Positions 19,912 through 27,554 of a stretch of DNA of 64,000 bases are shown here, in pieces. This DNA comes from Pseudoalteromonas arctica A 37-1-2 (GTDB lineage Bacteria > Pseudomonadota > Gammaproteobacteria > Enterobacterales > Alteromonadaceae), in NCBI RefSeq assembly GCF_000238395.3, contig NZ_CP011025.1, forward strand, positions 2,976,001-3,040,000, given 5' to 3'. Below the pieces are notes generated by a model, which worked only from the letters and a program-made list of their open reading frames with translations, ran no database searches and was not told the origin of the DNA. The first letter of the stretch is position 1. Each line of letters begins with the position of its first letter. Position numbers and translations under genes: made by a program.

Positions 19912-20760
19912 GTGCAATTTAATTCAACTGACAATTACATAGCGAGTAGCGCGCTTAAACAAGCTGTAAATGCTGCCATTATGCTTGAAAAACCACTTTT
20001 AATTAAAGGCGAACCTGGCACAGGTAAAACCATGCTGGCTGAGGAGTTGGCTAAAAGCTTAGATACCACGCTTATTCAGTGGCATATAAAATCGACTACT
20101 AAAGCACAGCAAGGCTTATACGAGTACGACGCGGTTTCGCGCCTGCGCGACAGCCAATTAGGTGACGAGCGTGTACACAATATTGGCAACTACATCGTTA
20201 AAGGTAAGCTTTGGCAAGCGTTTACATATGCAGAGCTTAACGGCAAACGCCCAGTACTATTAATTGATGAAATAGACAAAGCCGACATAGAGTTCCCAAA
20301 CGACTTACTACTTGAGCTCGATAAAATGGAGTTTCATGTTTACGAAACTAATGAACGCATTGTCGCAAAAGAGCGCCCTATTGTGATCATCACATCAAAT
20401 AACGAAAAAGAATTACCGGACGCATTTTTACGCCGCTGCTTTTTTCATTATATTGATTTTCCTAGCAGCGACGAAATGCAGCAAATTATTGACGTGCACT
20501 ACCCTAACGTTAAACAGGATTTAGTACGCCAAGCACTCGAAGTGTTTTTTAACCTGCGCGAAGCAAACGGTCTTAAAAAGAAGCCATCCACCAGCGAATT
20601 ACTCGACTGGCTTAAATTACTAATGGCAGAAGACATAGACGCTAAAACACTGCACGACAAAGCTAAAAAAGGCGGTTTAATGCCAATGTTTGGCGCATTA
20701 CTTAAAAATGAGCAAGACATAAGCCTAATCGAAAAACTCGCGTTTATGAGTCGTCGATAA
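19912..20760 (+). CDS. MoxR-family AAA+ ATPase
   Basis: A 282-residue AAA+ ATPase of the MoxR class, chaperone-like ATPases that work with VWA-domain partners to insert cofactors or remodel complexes. Walker A is GEPGTGKT (33-40) and Walker B is VLLIDEIDKAD. Sensor 1 is IITSNNEKELPDAFLRRC, with an arginine-finger-like RRC. The start is GTG with AAGGG about eight bases before it. The gene ends one base before the VWA gene, so the two are surely co-translated. No obvious target operon is nearby. Confidence 0.88.
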   Translation: MQFNSTDNYIASSALKQAVNAAIMLEKPLLIKGEPGTGKTMLAEELAKSLDTTLIQWHIKSTTKAQQGLYEYDAVSRLRDSQLGDERVHNIGNYIVKGKLWQAFTYAELNGKRPVLLIDEIDKADIEFPNDLLLELDKMEFHVYETNERIVAKERPIVIITSNNEKELPDAFLRRCFFHYIDFPSSDEMQQIIDVHYPNVKQDLVRQALEVFFNLREANGLKKKPSTSELLDWLKLLMAEDIDAKTLHDKAKKGGLMPMFGALLKNEQDISLIEKLAFMSRR

Positions 20761-20761
20761 T

Positions 20762-21949
20762 ATGCTAGTACAGTTTTTTTTCAAACTGCGTGAATACCGC
20801 CTACCTGTGAGCCTGCGCGAACTGCTCGATTTAATTAACGCCTTAAAAAAAGGCGTTATATTTGCCGACGTAGACGCCTTTTACCATTTAGCACGCTCCA
20901 TAATGGTAAAAGACGAAACGCACTTTGACCGATTTGACAAAGCCTTTAGCGACTATTTTAGTGGTATTGCTGACCTCGATTTGCTCGAGAGCTTAAAGCA
21001 ACAGCACAACTTACCTGAAGACTGGCTACGTAAAGAATTCGAAAAAAACCTAAGCGATGAAGAAAAAGCCCAACTTAAAGCCATGGGCGGGCTCGATGAG
21101 CTTATGAAAACCCTAAAAGAACGTTTAGAAGAGCAACAAAAACGCCACGCTGGCGGCAATAAATGGGTGGGCACCGGTGGCACCTCACCTTTTGGTGCAT
21201 ACGGTTATAACCCAGAAGGTGTGCGTATAGAGCAAGACGGTAACCGTAATCGCCAAGCAGTAAAAGTGTGGGATAAACGCAAATATAAAAACCTCGATAC
21301 CGACAGAGAGATTGGCTCGCGCACAATTAAGCTCGCCCTTAAAAAATTACGCAAATTTGCCCGCACTGGCGCAAGCGACACGCTTGATTTAAACGAGACT
21401 ATTCGCGCTACTGCAAAACAAGGCGGCATGCTTGATGTGAAAATGGCACCCGAACGCCACAATGCCGTAAAAGTGTTGATGCTGTTTGATATTGGCGGCT
21501 CAATGGATGACTACATTCATACCTGTGAAGAGTTATTTAGTGCCGCGCATGGTGAGTTTAAGCACTTAGAGTTTTACTACTTTCATAACTGTTTATACGA
21601 GCACGTTTGGCAAGACAATACGCGGCGCCACTCAAACGTAATCGACACCATGACGCTCATAAACAAGTTTACCAGCGACTATAAAGTGATATTTGTGGGT
21701 GATGCCACTATGGGCCCCTATGAAATCGCCTACCCCGGCGGCTCAGTAGAGCACTACAACGAAGAGCCCGGCAGTGCTTGGTTACAACGAGTCACCAATC
21801 ACTTTGATAAAGTCGCGTGGCTCAACCCACAACCCGTTGAACACTGGCCGTACTATCAATCAATTGATTTTATAAAGCAGCTAATGGATAACCGCATGTA
21901 CCCGCTGAGCTTAGATGGGATAAGTAGAGCGATAAAAGAGCTGAGTTAA
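20762..21949 (+). CDS. VWA-domain protein (CoxE-like) paired with MoxR
   Basis: A 395-residue partner of the upstream MoxR ATPase. The N-terminal half is helical and charged. The C-terminal VWA domain starts around 230 with KVLMLFDIGGSMDDYIHTCEEL. The metal-site motif is DxGxS, not the classical DxSxS. GDATMGPYEIAYPGGSVEHYNEE supplies the later MIDAS threonine. MoxR/VWA pairs of this type occur as stand-alone two-gene units in many proteobacteria; their client is generally unknown. Confidence 0.83.
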   Translation: MLVQFFFKLREYRLPVSLRELLDLINALKKGVIFADVDAFYHLARSIMVKDETHFDRFDKAFSDYFSGIADLDLLESLKQQHNLPEDWLRKEFEKNLSDEEKAQLKAMGGLDELMKTLKERLEEQQKRHAGGNKWVGTGGTSPFGAYGYNPEGVRIEQDGNRNRQAVKVWDKRKYKNLDTDREIGSRTIKLALKKLRKFARTGASDTLDLNETIRATAKQGGMLDVKMAPERHNAVKVLMLFDIGGSMDDYIHTCEELFSAAHGEFKHLEFYYFHNCLYEHVWQDNTRRHSNVIDTMTLINKFTSDYKVIFVGDATMGPYEIAYPGGSVEHYNEEPGSAWLQRVTNHFDKVAWLNPQPVEHWPYYQSIDFIKQLMDNRMYPLSLDGISRAIKELS

Positions 21950-21986
21950 AGGTGAATTAACCACAACTAAGCAGCACTTCCGATCA

Positions 21987-22475
21987 TCAAAAAGCAAGAC
22001 ACGACCCCACTCTTTCCTTGTTCATTAAAATCCGGGTTGTGCCAAATGCATTATACTGGACTTGCCATACTGTTTGTTTATATTCATCAAAAAGCCTTTG
22101 TGGGGCGCCTAAGTGCGAGTTATGAAAATAATAAATAGCGCCTGCTTTTACCATTGCCAGTGGCTCACCCTGTAGATAAACGTATTCTTTGGTTATTTGC
22201 CTACTGCTATTAGCCTCACTGATTAATAAACCATTTTCATCATAAAAATAATAGCGGTTATTACCTGCAACTGTTTTCAGCGTCATTTCACCACGGCTAA
22301 TGGCATTTCTTCGTGCATCATAGATAAATAATAACGGGGTTTGACTGTTCACGGCTAATAATCTGTGCTCTGTATCAGCATCAACATAATTTACATTAGG
22401 TGTGTCACCTTGTGTATGCGTTAAACGATTTTCTATGCCGTGCAGCCCTGCAGTCTAGGGCAAGCTGCCCGACAT
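21987..22475 (-). pseudogene. Degraded rhs core fragment at the end of the array
   Basis: This stretch copies the interior of the rhs core but is broken. The frame 21987-22352 runs from LLFIYDAR through ISRGEMTL directly to KTVAGNNRYYFYDENGLLIS, skipping about 30 residues present in the intact gene. It then continues to [11 protein letters not shown] before leaving the homology. Upstream, CATGTCGGGCAGCTTGCC is joined to a CGGCATAGAAAATCG equivalent with another deletion. It is a relic of an older rhs copy, not a working gene. Confidence 0.75.
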
Positions 22476-22480
22476 GTTAG

Positions 22481-22777
22481 TTACTGGTGGGTTGTAAGGG
22501 TCATTCGGCTTGAATGAATAATATACCCTTTTAACCCATCATCTGTTTCGACTTTGTATGCCAAATAATCTTTACCGTACCTCTTATCAAGAACAACGAC
22601 TTTAGTCCCACTGGGTAGAATGGCAACCTGTTTTTCAGGGAAACCCAAATTTTGCACCCCCGGCTCTTTCAACAATTCTGTGGTTTCATGAAGTTCAAGT
22701 CTTTCTAAAGATGCATCACAACCAGCCATCAGACCAATAACCCAAAATGATAATAAGAACGATTTTATCTTGCCCAT
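22481..22777 (-). CDS. SH3-like lipoprotein, candidate immunity protein
   Basis: A 98-residue lipoprotein precursor with a hydrophobic signal and lipobox GLMAGC. A small SH3-like beta domain follows (about 50-95, LPSGTKVVVLDKRYGKDYLAYKV). Its ATG overlaps the end of a toxin-tip remnant (…SAPWAR) by 13 bases, the usual layout for toxin and immunity genes. A periplasmic SH3 lipoprotein fits immunity against a peptidoglycan-cutting toxin. Function is inferred from position. Confidence 0.6.
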   Translation of the reverse strand: MGKIKSFLLSFWVIGLMAGCDASLERLELHETTELLKEPGVQNLGFPEKQVAILPSGTKVVVLDKRYGKDYLAYKVETDDGLKGYIIHSSRMTLTTHQ

Positions 22778-22970
22778 GGCGCACTGGTCCCCGTTGCTGG
22801 CTGTGACGCTGCTTGGAAAGAGTACCCATTAGCAGCGCCGGAATTCAATATCGCATTCCCTACTGATACCGGCAAGATGCTGTTGCCAATATTAACCCCA
22901 ACATTCTGCAAGCCTTGCTGAGCAGGCTTTTGGTAGTACTTTCCCTTAATTGAATATAAATCTACTTTTT
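22765..22970 (-). pseudogene. Remnant of an Rhs toxin tip (C-terminal end only)
   Basis: An open frame without a start follows the preceding immunity gene: GKYYQKPAQQGLQNVGVNIG, then ILPVSVGNAILNSGAANGYSF and a last SAPWAR. The tail resembles the end of the papain-like tip at 25127 (YQSAPWAGW) and keeps the spacing to its immunity gene. The catalytic part and the rhs core are missing, so it can no longer be a toxin. Confidence 0.6.
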
Positions 22971-23198
22971 CCTATTTCTGACACCAAAAACAAGTAAAAC
23001 AATAGATGTCAAGGTTGAAAAAATAAACAGGACTGCCGCAATATAAGGCTGTCTGCACCTAAAGCTTTCATGAAACAAATCAAATTCATTTTCACAAAAA
23101 CCACTAGCTAAACTTGCAGATGAGAATACCCACATCAATCCCCATAAGGAAACAACGAGAAAGACAAAACTAAAAATAAAATATATATATTTCTTCAC
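22962..23198 (-). CDS. Two-helix membrane protein, candidate immunity protein
   Basis: A 78-residue membrane protein with two hydrophobic helices (about 5-30 and 52-72). Between them lies a short loop with two cysteines (FCENEFDLFHESFRCRQPY), likely periplasmic. It starts 13 bases after the papain-like tip that ends at 23212, the place of an immunity gene. Not recognised as a named family. Confidence 0.55.
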   Translation of the reverse strand: MKKYIYFIFSFVFLVVSLWGLMWVFSSASLASGFCENEFDLFHESFRCRQPYIAAVLFIFSTLTSIVLLVFGVRNRKK

Positions 23199-23211
23199 GT
23201 TTTTCTGCTCT

Positions 23212-23925
23212 TTATAAATTCAACTGGTTAAGGCTCTCAATTATTCTTCTTGTTCGCTCTTGTATTCTTCGAGCTTCCTGTTGACGCCAACTTTCAGTTC
23301 GAGAAGAATCAATCACACTAGAAACAAATGATTGACACTGATTTGTTGGCCCCCAACGGCCTAAGCCTCTGCCAATTTGAAGACGTTCGTTTACTCTATC
23401 TTCATCAACATCATCAACCACTTCACAGCTCGCCCCCTTCTGAGAGTTCCTTCCTGTATGAGCAGTTACCTCGACATGGTCTCCAGGCATATCACCACTT
23501 TGATTTCCAGCATTACCATCACCGCCTACAGGCCCCATTCCTGCTTCCCTTGTATCGGTTCTTAGCCACTGGTGATCTATAGGCATAAAACCAAATGCGG
23601 GTTGGCTGCATATCTGCACTTTTAAGCCAAGCGGATCACTATACCTCACAGGGTTACCTAGAGCGTAAGTATAGGTATTTATGCCACCGGCTAATCCTAT
23701 CGGATCTGATTGTAAGTACCGACCAATCTCTGGATCGTAGTATCTGTGCCAGTTATAATAGAGCCCTGTTTCAACATCAAAGTACTGCCCTGGAAAACGA
23801 ATATTATTCGTTATTTGCTCAGCGACGGCTTGTTGAGTAATTATCTGGGTTGTACCAAATGCATTATACTGGGCTTGCCATACTGTTTGTTTATATTCAT
23901 CGGCGCCTAAGTACGAGTTATGAAA
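23212..23925 (-). CDS. Orphan Rhs tip, papain-like amidase type
   Basis: An open frame without its own start begins in a copy of the rhs core end (NSYLGADEYKQ … [18 protein letters not shown] … NPVRYSDPLGL) and runs into a variable tip of about 140 residues. The tip has DHQWLRTDTREAGMGPVGG with a candidate catalytic His, a VEVTAHTGR segment, and GRWGPTNQCQSFVSS with a candidate Cys. This order fits a permuted NlpC/P60 papain-like fold seen in many Pseudomonas Rhs tips, which cut peptidoglycan or other amide bonds. The first possible start inside is a GTG at 23649. In the core copy, six residues (PQRLT plus one) are missing in frame. Probably silent until recombined. Confidence 0.65.
   Translation of the reverse strand, partial: FHNSYLGADEYKQTVWQAQYNAFGTTQIITQQAVAEQITNNIRFPGQYFDVETGLYYNWHRYYDPEIGRYLQSDPIGLAGGINTYTYALGNPVRYSDPLGLKVQICSQPAFGFMPIDHQWLRTDTREAGMGPVGGDGNAGNQSGDMPGDHVEVTAHTGRNSQKGASCEVVDDVDEDRVNERLQIGRGLGRWGPTNQCQSFVSSVIDSSRTESWRQQEARRIQERTRRIIESLNQLNL
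23664..23925 (-). repeat. rhs core 3'-end repeat, copy 5
   Basis: About 260 bases nearly identical to the end of the main rhs core, encoding [19 protein letters not shown] through [12 protein letters not shown]. It has a 15-base in-frame deletion next to the GGCGCC site. It joins unrelated DNA just after the GTTATGAAA equivalent. Confidence 0.85.
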
Positions 23926-23970
23926 TACAACAAATTAAAACACCGTTTTTATTAGCAATAATATTTAAAA

Positions 23971-24396
23971 TTAATTCTCACTACGTTTACTATTTCGTAG
24001 CCACTTGAGAAGTATAAGTACTTTTGCGACCTCCAAAACTAATAACAATGTTATAATTACGATTGTAAAAGAAGGGATTATACTTTTTAAGGCGCTAAAA
24101 AAGAAAAGTGTTGGCGGTATGATAAGTAGCAACCTAAATGGGAATTGTATTAGAGCTACGTACGCACCAAGTTTCCTCTCCTTAATTAAAAGATAACCAG
24201 AAGCAATTATTGACACTTTAACCAAATGAGCCAAAATAGTAAAAGCGACAGCCCATATAGCAAAACCGCCTGACGATTTAATATCATCGAGTAAACCAGT
24301 GTAGAATGGAATACTCCCATTTATAACCGACGAAATAACCAACCAAGAAATAAACAGCAAATCTATTACGCCAAAAAGTTTAATAATTTTATTCAT
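23971..24396 (-). CDS. Membrane protein, candidate immunity protein
   Basis: A 141-residue protein with four predicted membrane helices (about 8-30, 42-68, 83-105, 108-132) and basic ends. Its ATG directly abuts the stop codon of the orphan tip at 24397 (TAAATG), the tight coupling expected of toxin and immunity genes. A multi-spanning membrane immunity protein suggests the toxin acts at or in the inner membrane, or in the periplasm. No family recognised. Confidence 0.55.
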   Translation of the reverse strand: MNKIIKLFGVIDLLFISWLVISSVINGSIPFYTGLLDDIKSSGGFAIWAVAFTILAHLVKVSIIASGYLLIKERKLGAYVALIQFPFRLLLIIPPTLFFFSALKSIIPSFTIVIITLLLVLEVAKVLILLKWLRNSKRSEN

Positions 24397-24882
24397 TTAA
24401 TTGCTCGGAAAATGTTTATAAGTTTTATTGGGGACAGCAGGAGCCCAATGCCAAGATTTACCACTTACAGACCAATCATCTTTATAGTTGCCAAATGTTT
24501 GTTCAATCTTTCTGTAATCACCATCTTGCACGCCATAATTAGTCGAGCATTGTCCATTTTCATTGTATTGCTCTTCAATACGTTTATCTTCCTTTGTACC
24601 GTACCACTGCTGCACCACATCTCTCGTCGAATGTTCAAAGTTGTGAGCGTTCATCACAGCCCCTTCCTGCAATGAAGATATTCTATCTAAGAGACCAATT
24701 GTCAAATTTTTGAGTGCATGGTGATCATAATCCCTTGTTATCCATACTAATCCATTTAAATCATATCTAGTAATCGGATTCCCACCAACATACCCATAGG
24801 TATTGATACCGCCCGCTAATCCTATTGGATCTGATTGTAAGTACCGACCAATTTCTGGGTCGTAGTATCTGTGCCAGTTGTA
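24397..24882 (-). CDS. Orphan Rhs tip, unknown activity
   Basis: An open frame starts in a short copy of the rhs core end ([16 protein letters not shown] … [13 protein letters not shown]) and continues as a tip of about 115 residues. The tip contains [36 protein letters not shown], and a final [19 protein letters not shown]. It is rich in His, Asp and Trp but shows no motif I can name. The only in-frame start is a TTG at 24705, so it is likely not made on its own. Partner immunity gene follows immediately. Confidence 0.55.
   Translation of the reverse strand, partial: YNWHRYYDPEIGRYLQSDPIGLAGGINTYGYVGGNPITRYDLNGLVWITRDYDHHALKNLTIGLLDRISSLQEGAVMNAHNFEHSTRDVVQQWYGTKEDKRIEEQYNENGQCSTNYGVQDGDYRKIEQTFGNYKDDWSVSGKSWHWAPAVPNKTYKHFPSN
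24775..24882 (-). repeat. rhs core 3'-end repeat, copy 4 (short)
   Basis: Only about 108 bases, covering [12 protein letters not shown] through TYGYVGGNP. It is the shortest copy and stops where the upstream immunity gene ends. Confidence 0.8.
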
Positions 24883-24883
24883 G

Positions 24884-25120
24884 TTATTTACAAACTTTCT
24901 TGACTTCTAAACCATCTTTAAGGGAATAGTATTCCCCACACTTTTCATCAATATTTCTAAATCCAATACCTTCAGAATCAAGCATTTCAAAAAATGTTGT
25001 AGTGCCATCATTATTCCAATCCATATGTTCAATGTCATATCCTTTCGAGAAGGCCAGGAAAACAATAAAACCAAAATACAATACGACAATAGATAACACA
25101 GCTAAAGATAATTTTTTCAC
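24884..25120 (-). CDS. Small EF-hand-like membrane-anchored protein, candidate immunity
   Basis: A 78-residue protein with an N-terminal hydrophobic helix (about 5-25) and a periplasmic part containing [12 protein letters not shown], which fits the 12-residue EF-hand loop pattern D-x-N-x-D-G-x-x-x-x-x-E. Similar short proteins with DW(D/N)NDG…E motifs are often seen beside Rhs tips. It follows the papain-like tip that ends at 25127. Calcium binding and the immunity role are inferred. Confidence 0.55.
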   Translation of the reverse strand: MKKLSLAVLSIVVLYFGFIVFLAFSKGYDIEHMDWNNDGTTTFFEMLDSEGIGFRNIDEKCGEYYSLKDGLEVKKVCK

Positions 25121-25126
25121 TTTTAA

Positions 25127-25872
25127 TTACCATCCCGCCCATGGAGCACTCTGATACCAACTAGGCGCTTCATTAGATGAGCCTCTTGGGTAATAGCTTT
25201 CTCCAGTAATAAGACTTTGATTATTGAGAGCATCATGCAAACCACTTGGGGTAACGTTAATGCCTAAATCATACCCCTGTTCTTCAAGTGCATTTTCTAA
25301 AGGGTCTGTACAATTATTACCTAAAGGACCATAGCTACCTTTATCTACTAACCACTTCATTCTCTTTTCGAGCTTTCTCTCTTGCTCTGGAGTTAAATCT
25401 AAAGTTAATGCTCTCGCATCTCTAAAATTATTTCTTTCCAAATATTCAGAGGTCGGTAGAACTGTCATACCATTTGGCCCATATGTATATGTAGTGCCAT
25501 TTATATCTGTTGCGGTATGACCAAATGAAGACGAACCCCAATCAACACCTTCAAAAGTTAACGCACGAGTTTCTAATCCAAACGGATCAATGTATTTCAA
25601 AGGATTATTTAAGACGTAAGCGTAAGTATTTATGCCACCGGCTAATCCTATTGGGTCACTTTGAATATATCGACCAATCTCTGGGTCGTAGTATCTGTGC
25701 CAGTTGTAATAAAGCCCTGTTTCTGCATCAAAGTACTGCCCCGGAAAACGAATATTATTCGTTACTTGCTCAGCGACTGCTTGTTGAGTAATAATCTGGG
25801 TTGTACCAAAGGCATTATACTGGGCTTGCCATACTGTTTGTTTATATTCATCGGTAAGCCTTTGTGAGGCGC
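25127..25872 (-). CDS. Orphan Rhs tip, papain-like (permuted NlpC/P60) type
   Basis: An open frame begins in a core copy ([11 protein letters not shown] … [19 protein letters not shown]) and runs into a tip of about 150 residues. [21 protein letters not shown] places a histidine before the later [19 protein letters not shown] cysteine. This His-then-Cys order matches permuted papain-fold toxins that cut peptidoglycan peptides or other amide bonds. The end is [11 protein letters not shown]. The only in-frame start is a TTG at 25600, so expression probably needs fusion to the main rhs. A small membrane-anchored candidate immunity gene follows. Confidence 0.65.
25621..25872 (-). repeat. rhs core 3'-end repeat, copy 3
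   Basis: About 250 bases matching the main core from QRLTDEYKQ to GGINTY, with several base changes near the tip side (GRYIQSDP). It ends at the GGCGC site, ten bases after the upstream immunity stop. Confidence 0.85.
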
Positions 25873-25881
25873 ATAGTTTAA

Positions 25882-26475
25882 CTACTTTTCGTAAAGCTTT
25901 TTTACCACTATAAAAGCTTCACCATCACATGCACCTATCACAACCTCCTTTACTTTTAGAGAGTCAGTCTCATAATATTCAGGGGTCGTAAAACCTTTAT
26001 CCGTATAAGCAATTACACATACAAAATGCCAACTCACCTTTGATGCAAAAATCAATTTCATCAATTCATTTTTTGAACTAATATTTTTTTTACAAGCAAT
26101 ATGCACCATCTCTTCATGTTTATTTATAAATGAAGTTTTTTCAAAACCAACTAAATCCCCCTCCGTACCCATTACATCATCAAAAATACAAATTACATCT
26201 AACTCTATTATTTTTTTATATAAATAATGAGCAAGCCAATGTGACATATCTTTTACTGGGCTTACTCCTTTAGAGTTAGTTATTTCTTTTTTTATTTTCC
26301 CACCATCCCTAGGAGTAAAAGTTCTATCTATATTACCTAGTACTGGTAACTCCATATTATATGAAACATCATTAGAACTAATAAATAATTTAGCTTGCTT
26401 ACAAATGGTGTTGTTAAAAGACAGTACTTCATCAATATAATTTTTTACGTTATTTTCATCTTCAATATTTAACAT
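25882..26475 (-). CDS. Candidate immunity protein of the Ntox37-like tip
   Basis: A 197-residue acidic soluble protein with no signal peptide or membrane segment. It begins [18 protein letters not shown]. It starts one base after the stop of the orphan tip at 26476, so it is probably that tip's antidote and would act in the cytoplasm, in keeping with a nuclease-like toxin. I do not recognise its family. Base composition is markedly A/T-rich compared with the core genes. Confidence 0.55.
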   Translation of the reverse strand: MLNIEDENNVKNYIDEVLSFNNTICKQAKLFISSNDVSYNMELPVLGNIDRTFTPRDGGKIKKEITNSKGVSPVKDMSHWLAHYLYKKIIELDVICIFDDVMGTEGDLVGFEKTSFINKHEEMVHIACKKNISSKNELMKLIFASKVSWHFVCVIAYTDKGFTTPEYYETDSLKVKEVVIGACDGEAFIVVKKLYEK

Positions 26476-27247
26476 TTATTTTCCTTTCTTTTTAACTCCA
26501 CCATTAGGGTAAATTCTCCATCCAGGTCCTTTTCTATCGTTAAAATCCCAGTGGGGACCGATAGGCTCTCCGTGATCTAAATCAGGGTGTATACTTTCAG
26601 GTCCATTGGGATTTTTATACCCTCCGAATTTACCTCCTTGTGGTTGTTTTCCATGCCAAGGCCACTTAAGACCATCTTGCCCAATAGGATGATTAGCAGG
26701 ACTTTCAAAATCAAAATCAGGCAAATTATTAGGACATTCATTATCTTCTTCATTAAACACATAGTTAAACAGAGCTTGAGCAATTGGGTTTGGTCTAAAT
26801 AAACTGCCAATATCCAAGTTGACAGCTGGGCGGGTATAACTTGTAGGTAGTCCAGTAACACTTTGTCCTCCTTGGTAAACAGGAGAAGCCGTTGGCGCCA
26901 AAGGTGATATGTAAGGCCTATTAATCGGCGTAACGGGGATGGCTCTTAAACCATTCGCATCGACATAACTAACTGGATTCCCCCCAACATACCCATAGGT
27001 ATTGATACCCCCCGCTAATCCTATCGGATCTGATTGTAAGTACCGACCAATCTCTGGGTCGTAGTATCTGTGCCAGTTGTAATAGAGCCCCGTTTCTACA
27101 TCAAAGTACTGCCCCGGAAAACGAATATTATTCGTTATTTGCTCAGCGACTGCTTGTTGAGTAATTATCTGGGTTGTACCAAAGGCATTATACTGGGCTT
27201 GCCATACTGTTTGTTTATATTCATCAGTGAGCCTTTGTGGGGCGCCT
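26476..27247 (-). CDS. Orphan Rhs tip, polymorphic toxin 37-like
   Basis: An open frame begins in a core copy ([11 protein letters not shown] … NPVSYVDANGL) and continues as a tip of about 165 residues. After a proline-rich linker, the last third reads GKQPQGGKFGGYKNPNGPE, HPDLDHGEPIGPHWDFND, then GPGWRIYPNGG. The paired His/Asp motifs and the HWD…WRI ending resemble the polymorphic toxin type 37 domain (Ntox37), a predicted RNase; this match is from memory. The first in-frame start codon is a TTG at 26901. The immunity candidate begins at the next base after the stop. Confidence 0.65.
26976..27247 (-). repeat. rhs core 3'-end repeat, copy 2
   Basis: About 270 bases close to identical with the main rhs core end, from the GGCGCC site through [10 protein letters not shown]. 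The upstream immunity gene reads into it and takes its stop codon from it. Confidence 0.88.
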
Positions 27248-27553
27248 GTACTTACTTATGAGTAAAATTAATGCAGTTATTAACAACACACATAATAGAA
27301 AAGATAGCAATTTAACGTCTTTATCTAATTGCATAAGTAAAGTTTGATAAATACTCTCTTTTTCACTTCGCTCTATTTTTAATAACTTTGTAGCTAATTC
27401 AGCATTATGCGTCACTATTGATATATCGATAGGGGCCGATTCATTATTCTTTAGGGTATCGCATAATATCCATACATGTATTAAAGTTGAAACAAGAACG
27501 TACACCACTCCCCCCCACAAACACATCAAGCTCAATTTAATATACTTATTCAC
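27224..27553 (-). CDS. Two-helix membrane protein, candidate immunity to the main Rhs tip
   Basis: A 109-residue membrane protein with two hydrophobic segments (about 8-30 and 82-102). The GTG start lies one base after the rhs stop, with its GGAG inside the last rhs codons, so translation is coupled. The final residues (RRPTKAH) and the stop are encoded, in another frame, by the start of rhs repeat copy 2. The immunity gene is thus fused to the repeat. It would protect the inner membrane if the adjacent tip is membrane-active. Confidence 0.6.
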   Translation of the reverse strand: MNKYIKLSLMCLWGGVVYVLVSTLIHVWILCDTLKNNESAPIDISIVTHNAELATKLLKIERSEKESIYQTLLMQLDKDVKLLSFLLCVLLITALILLISKYRRPTKAH

Positions 27554-27554
27554 T

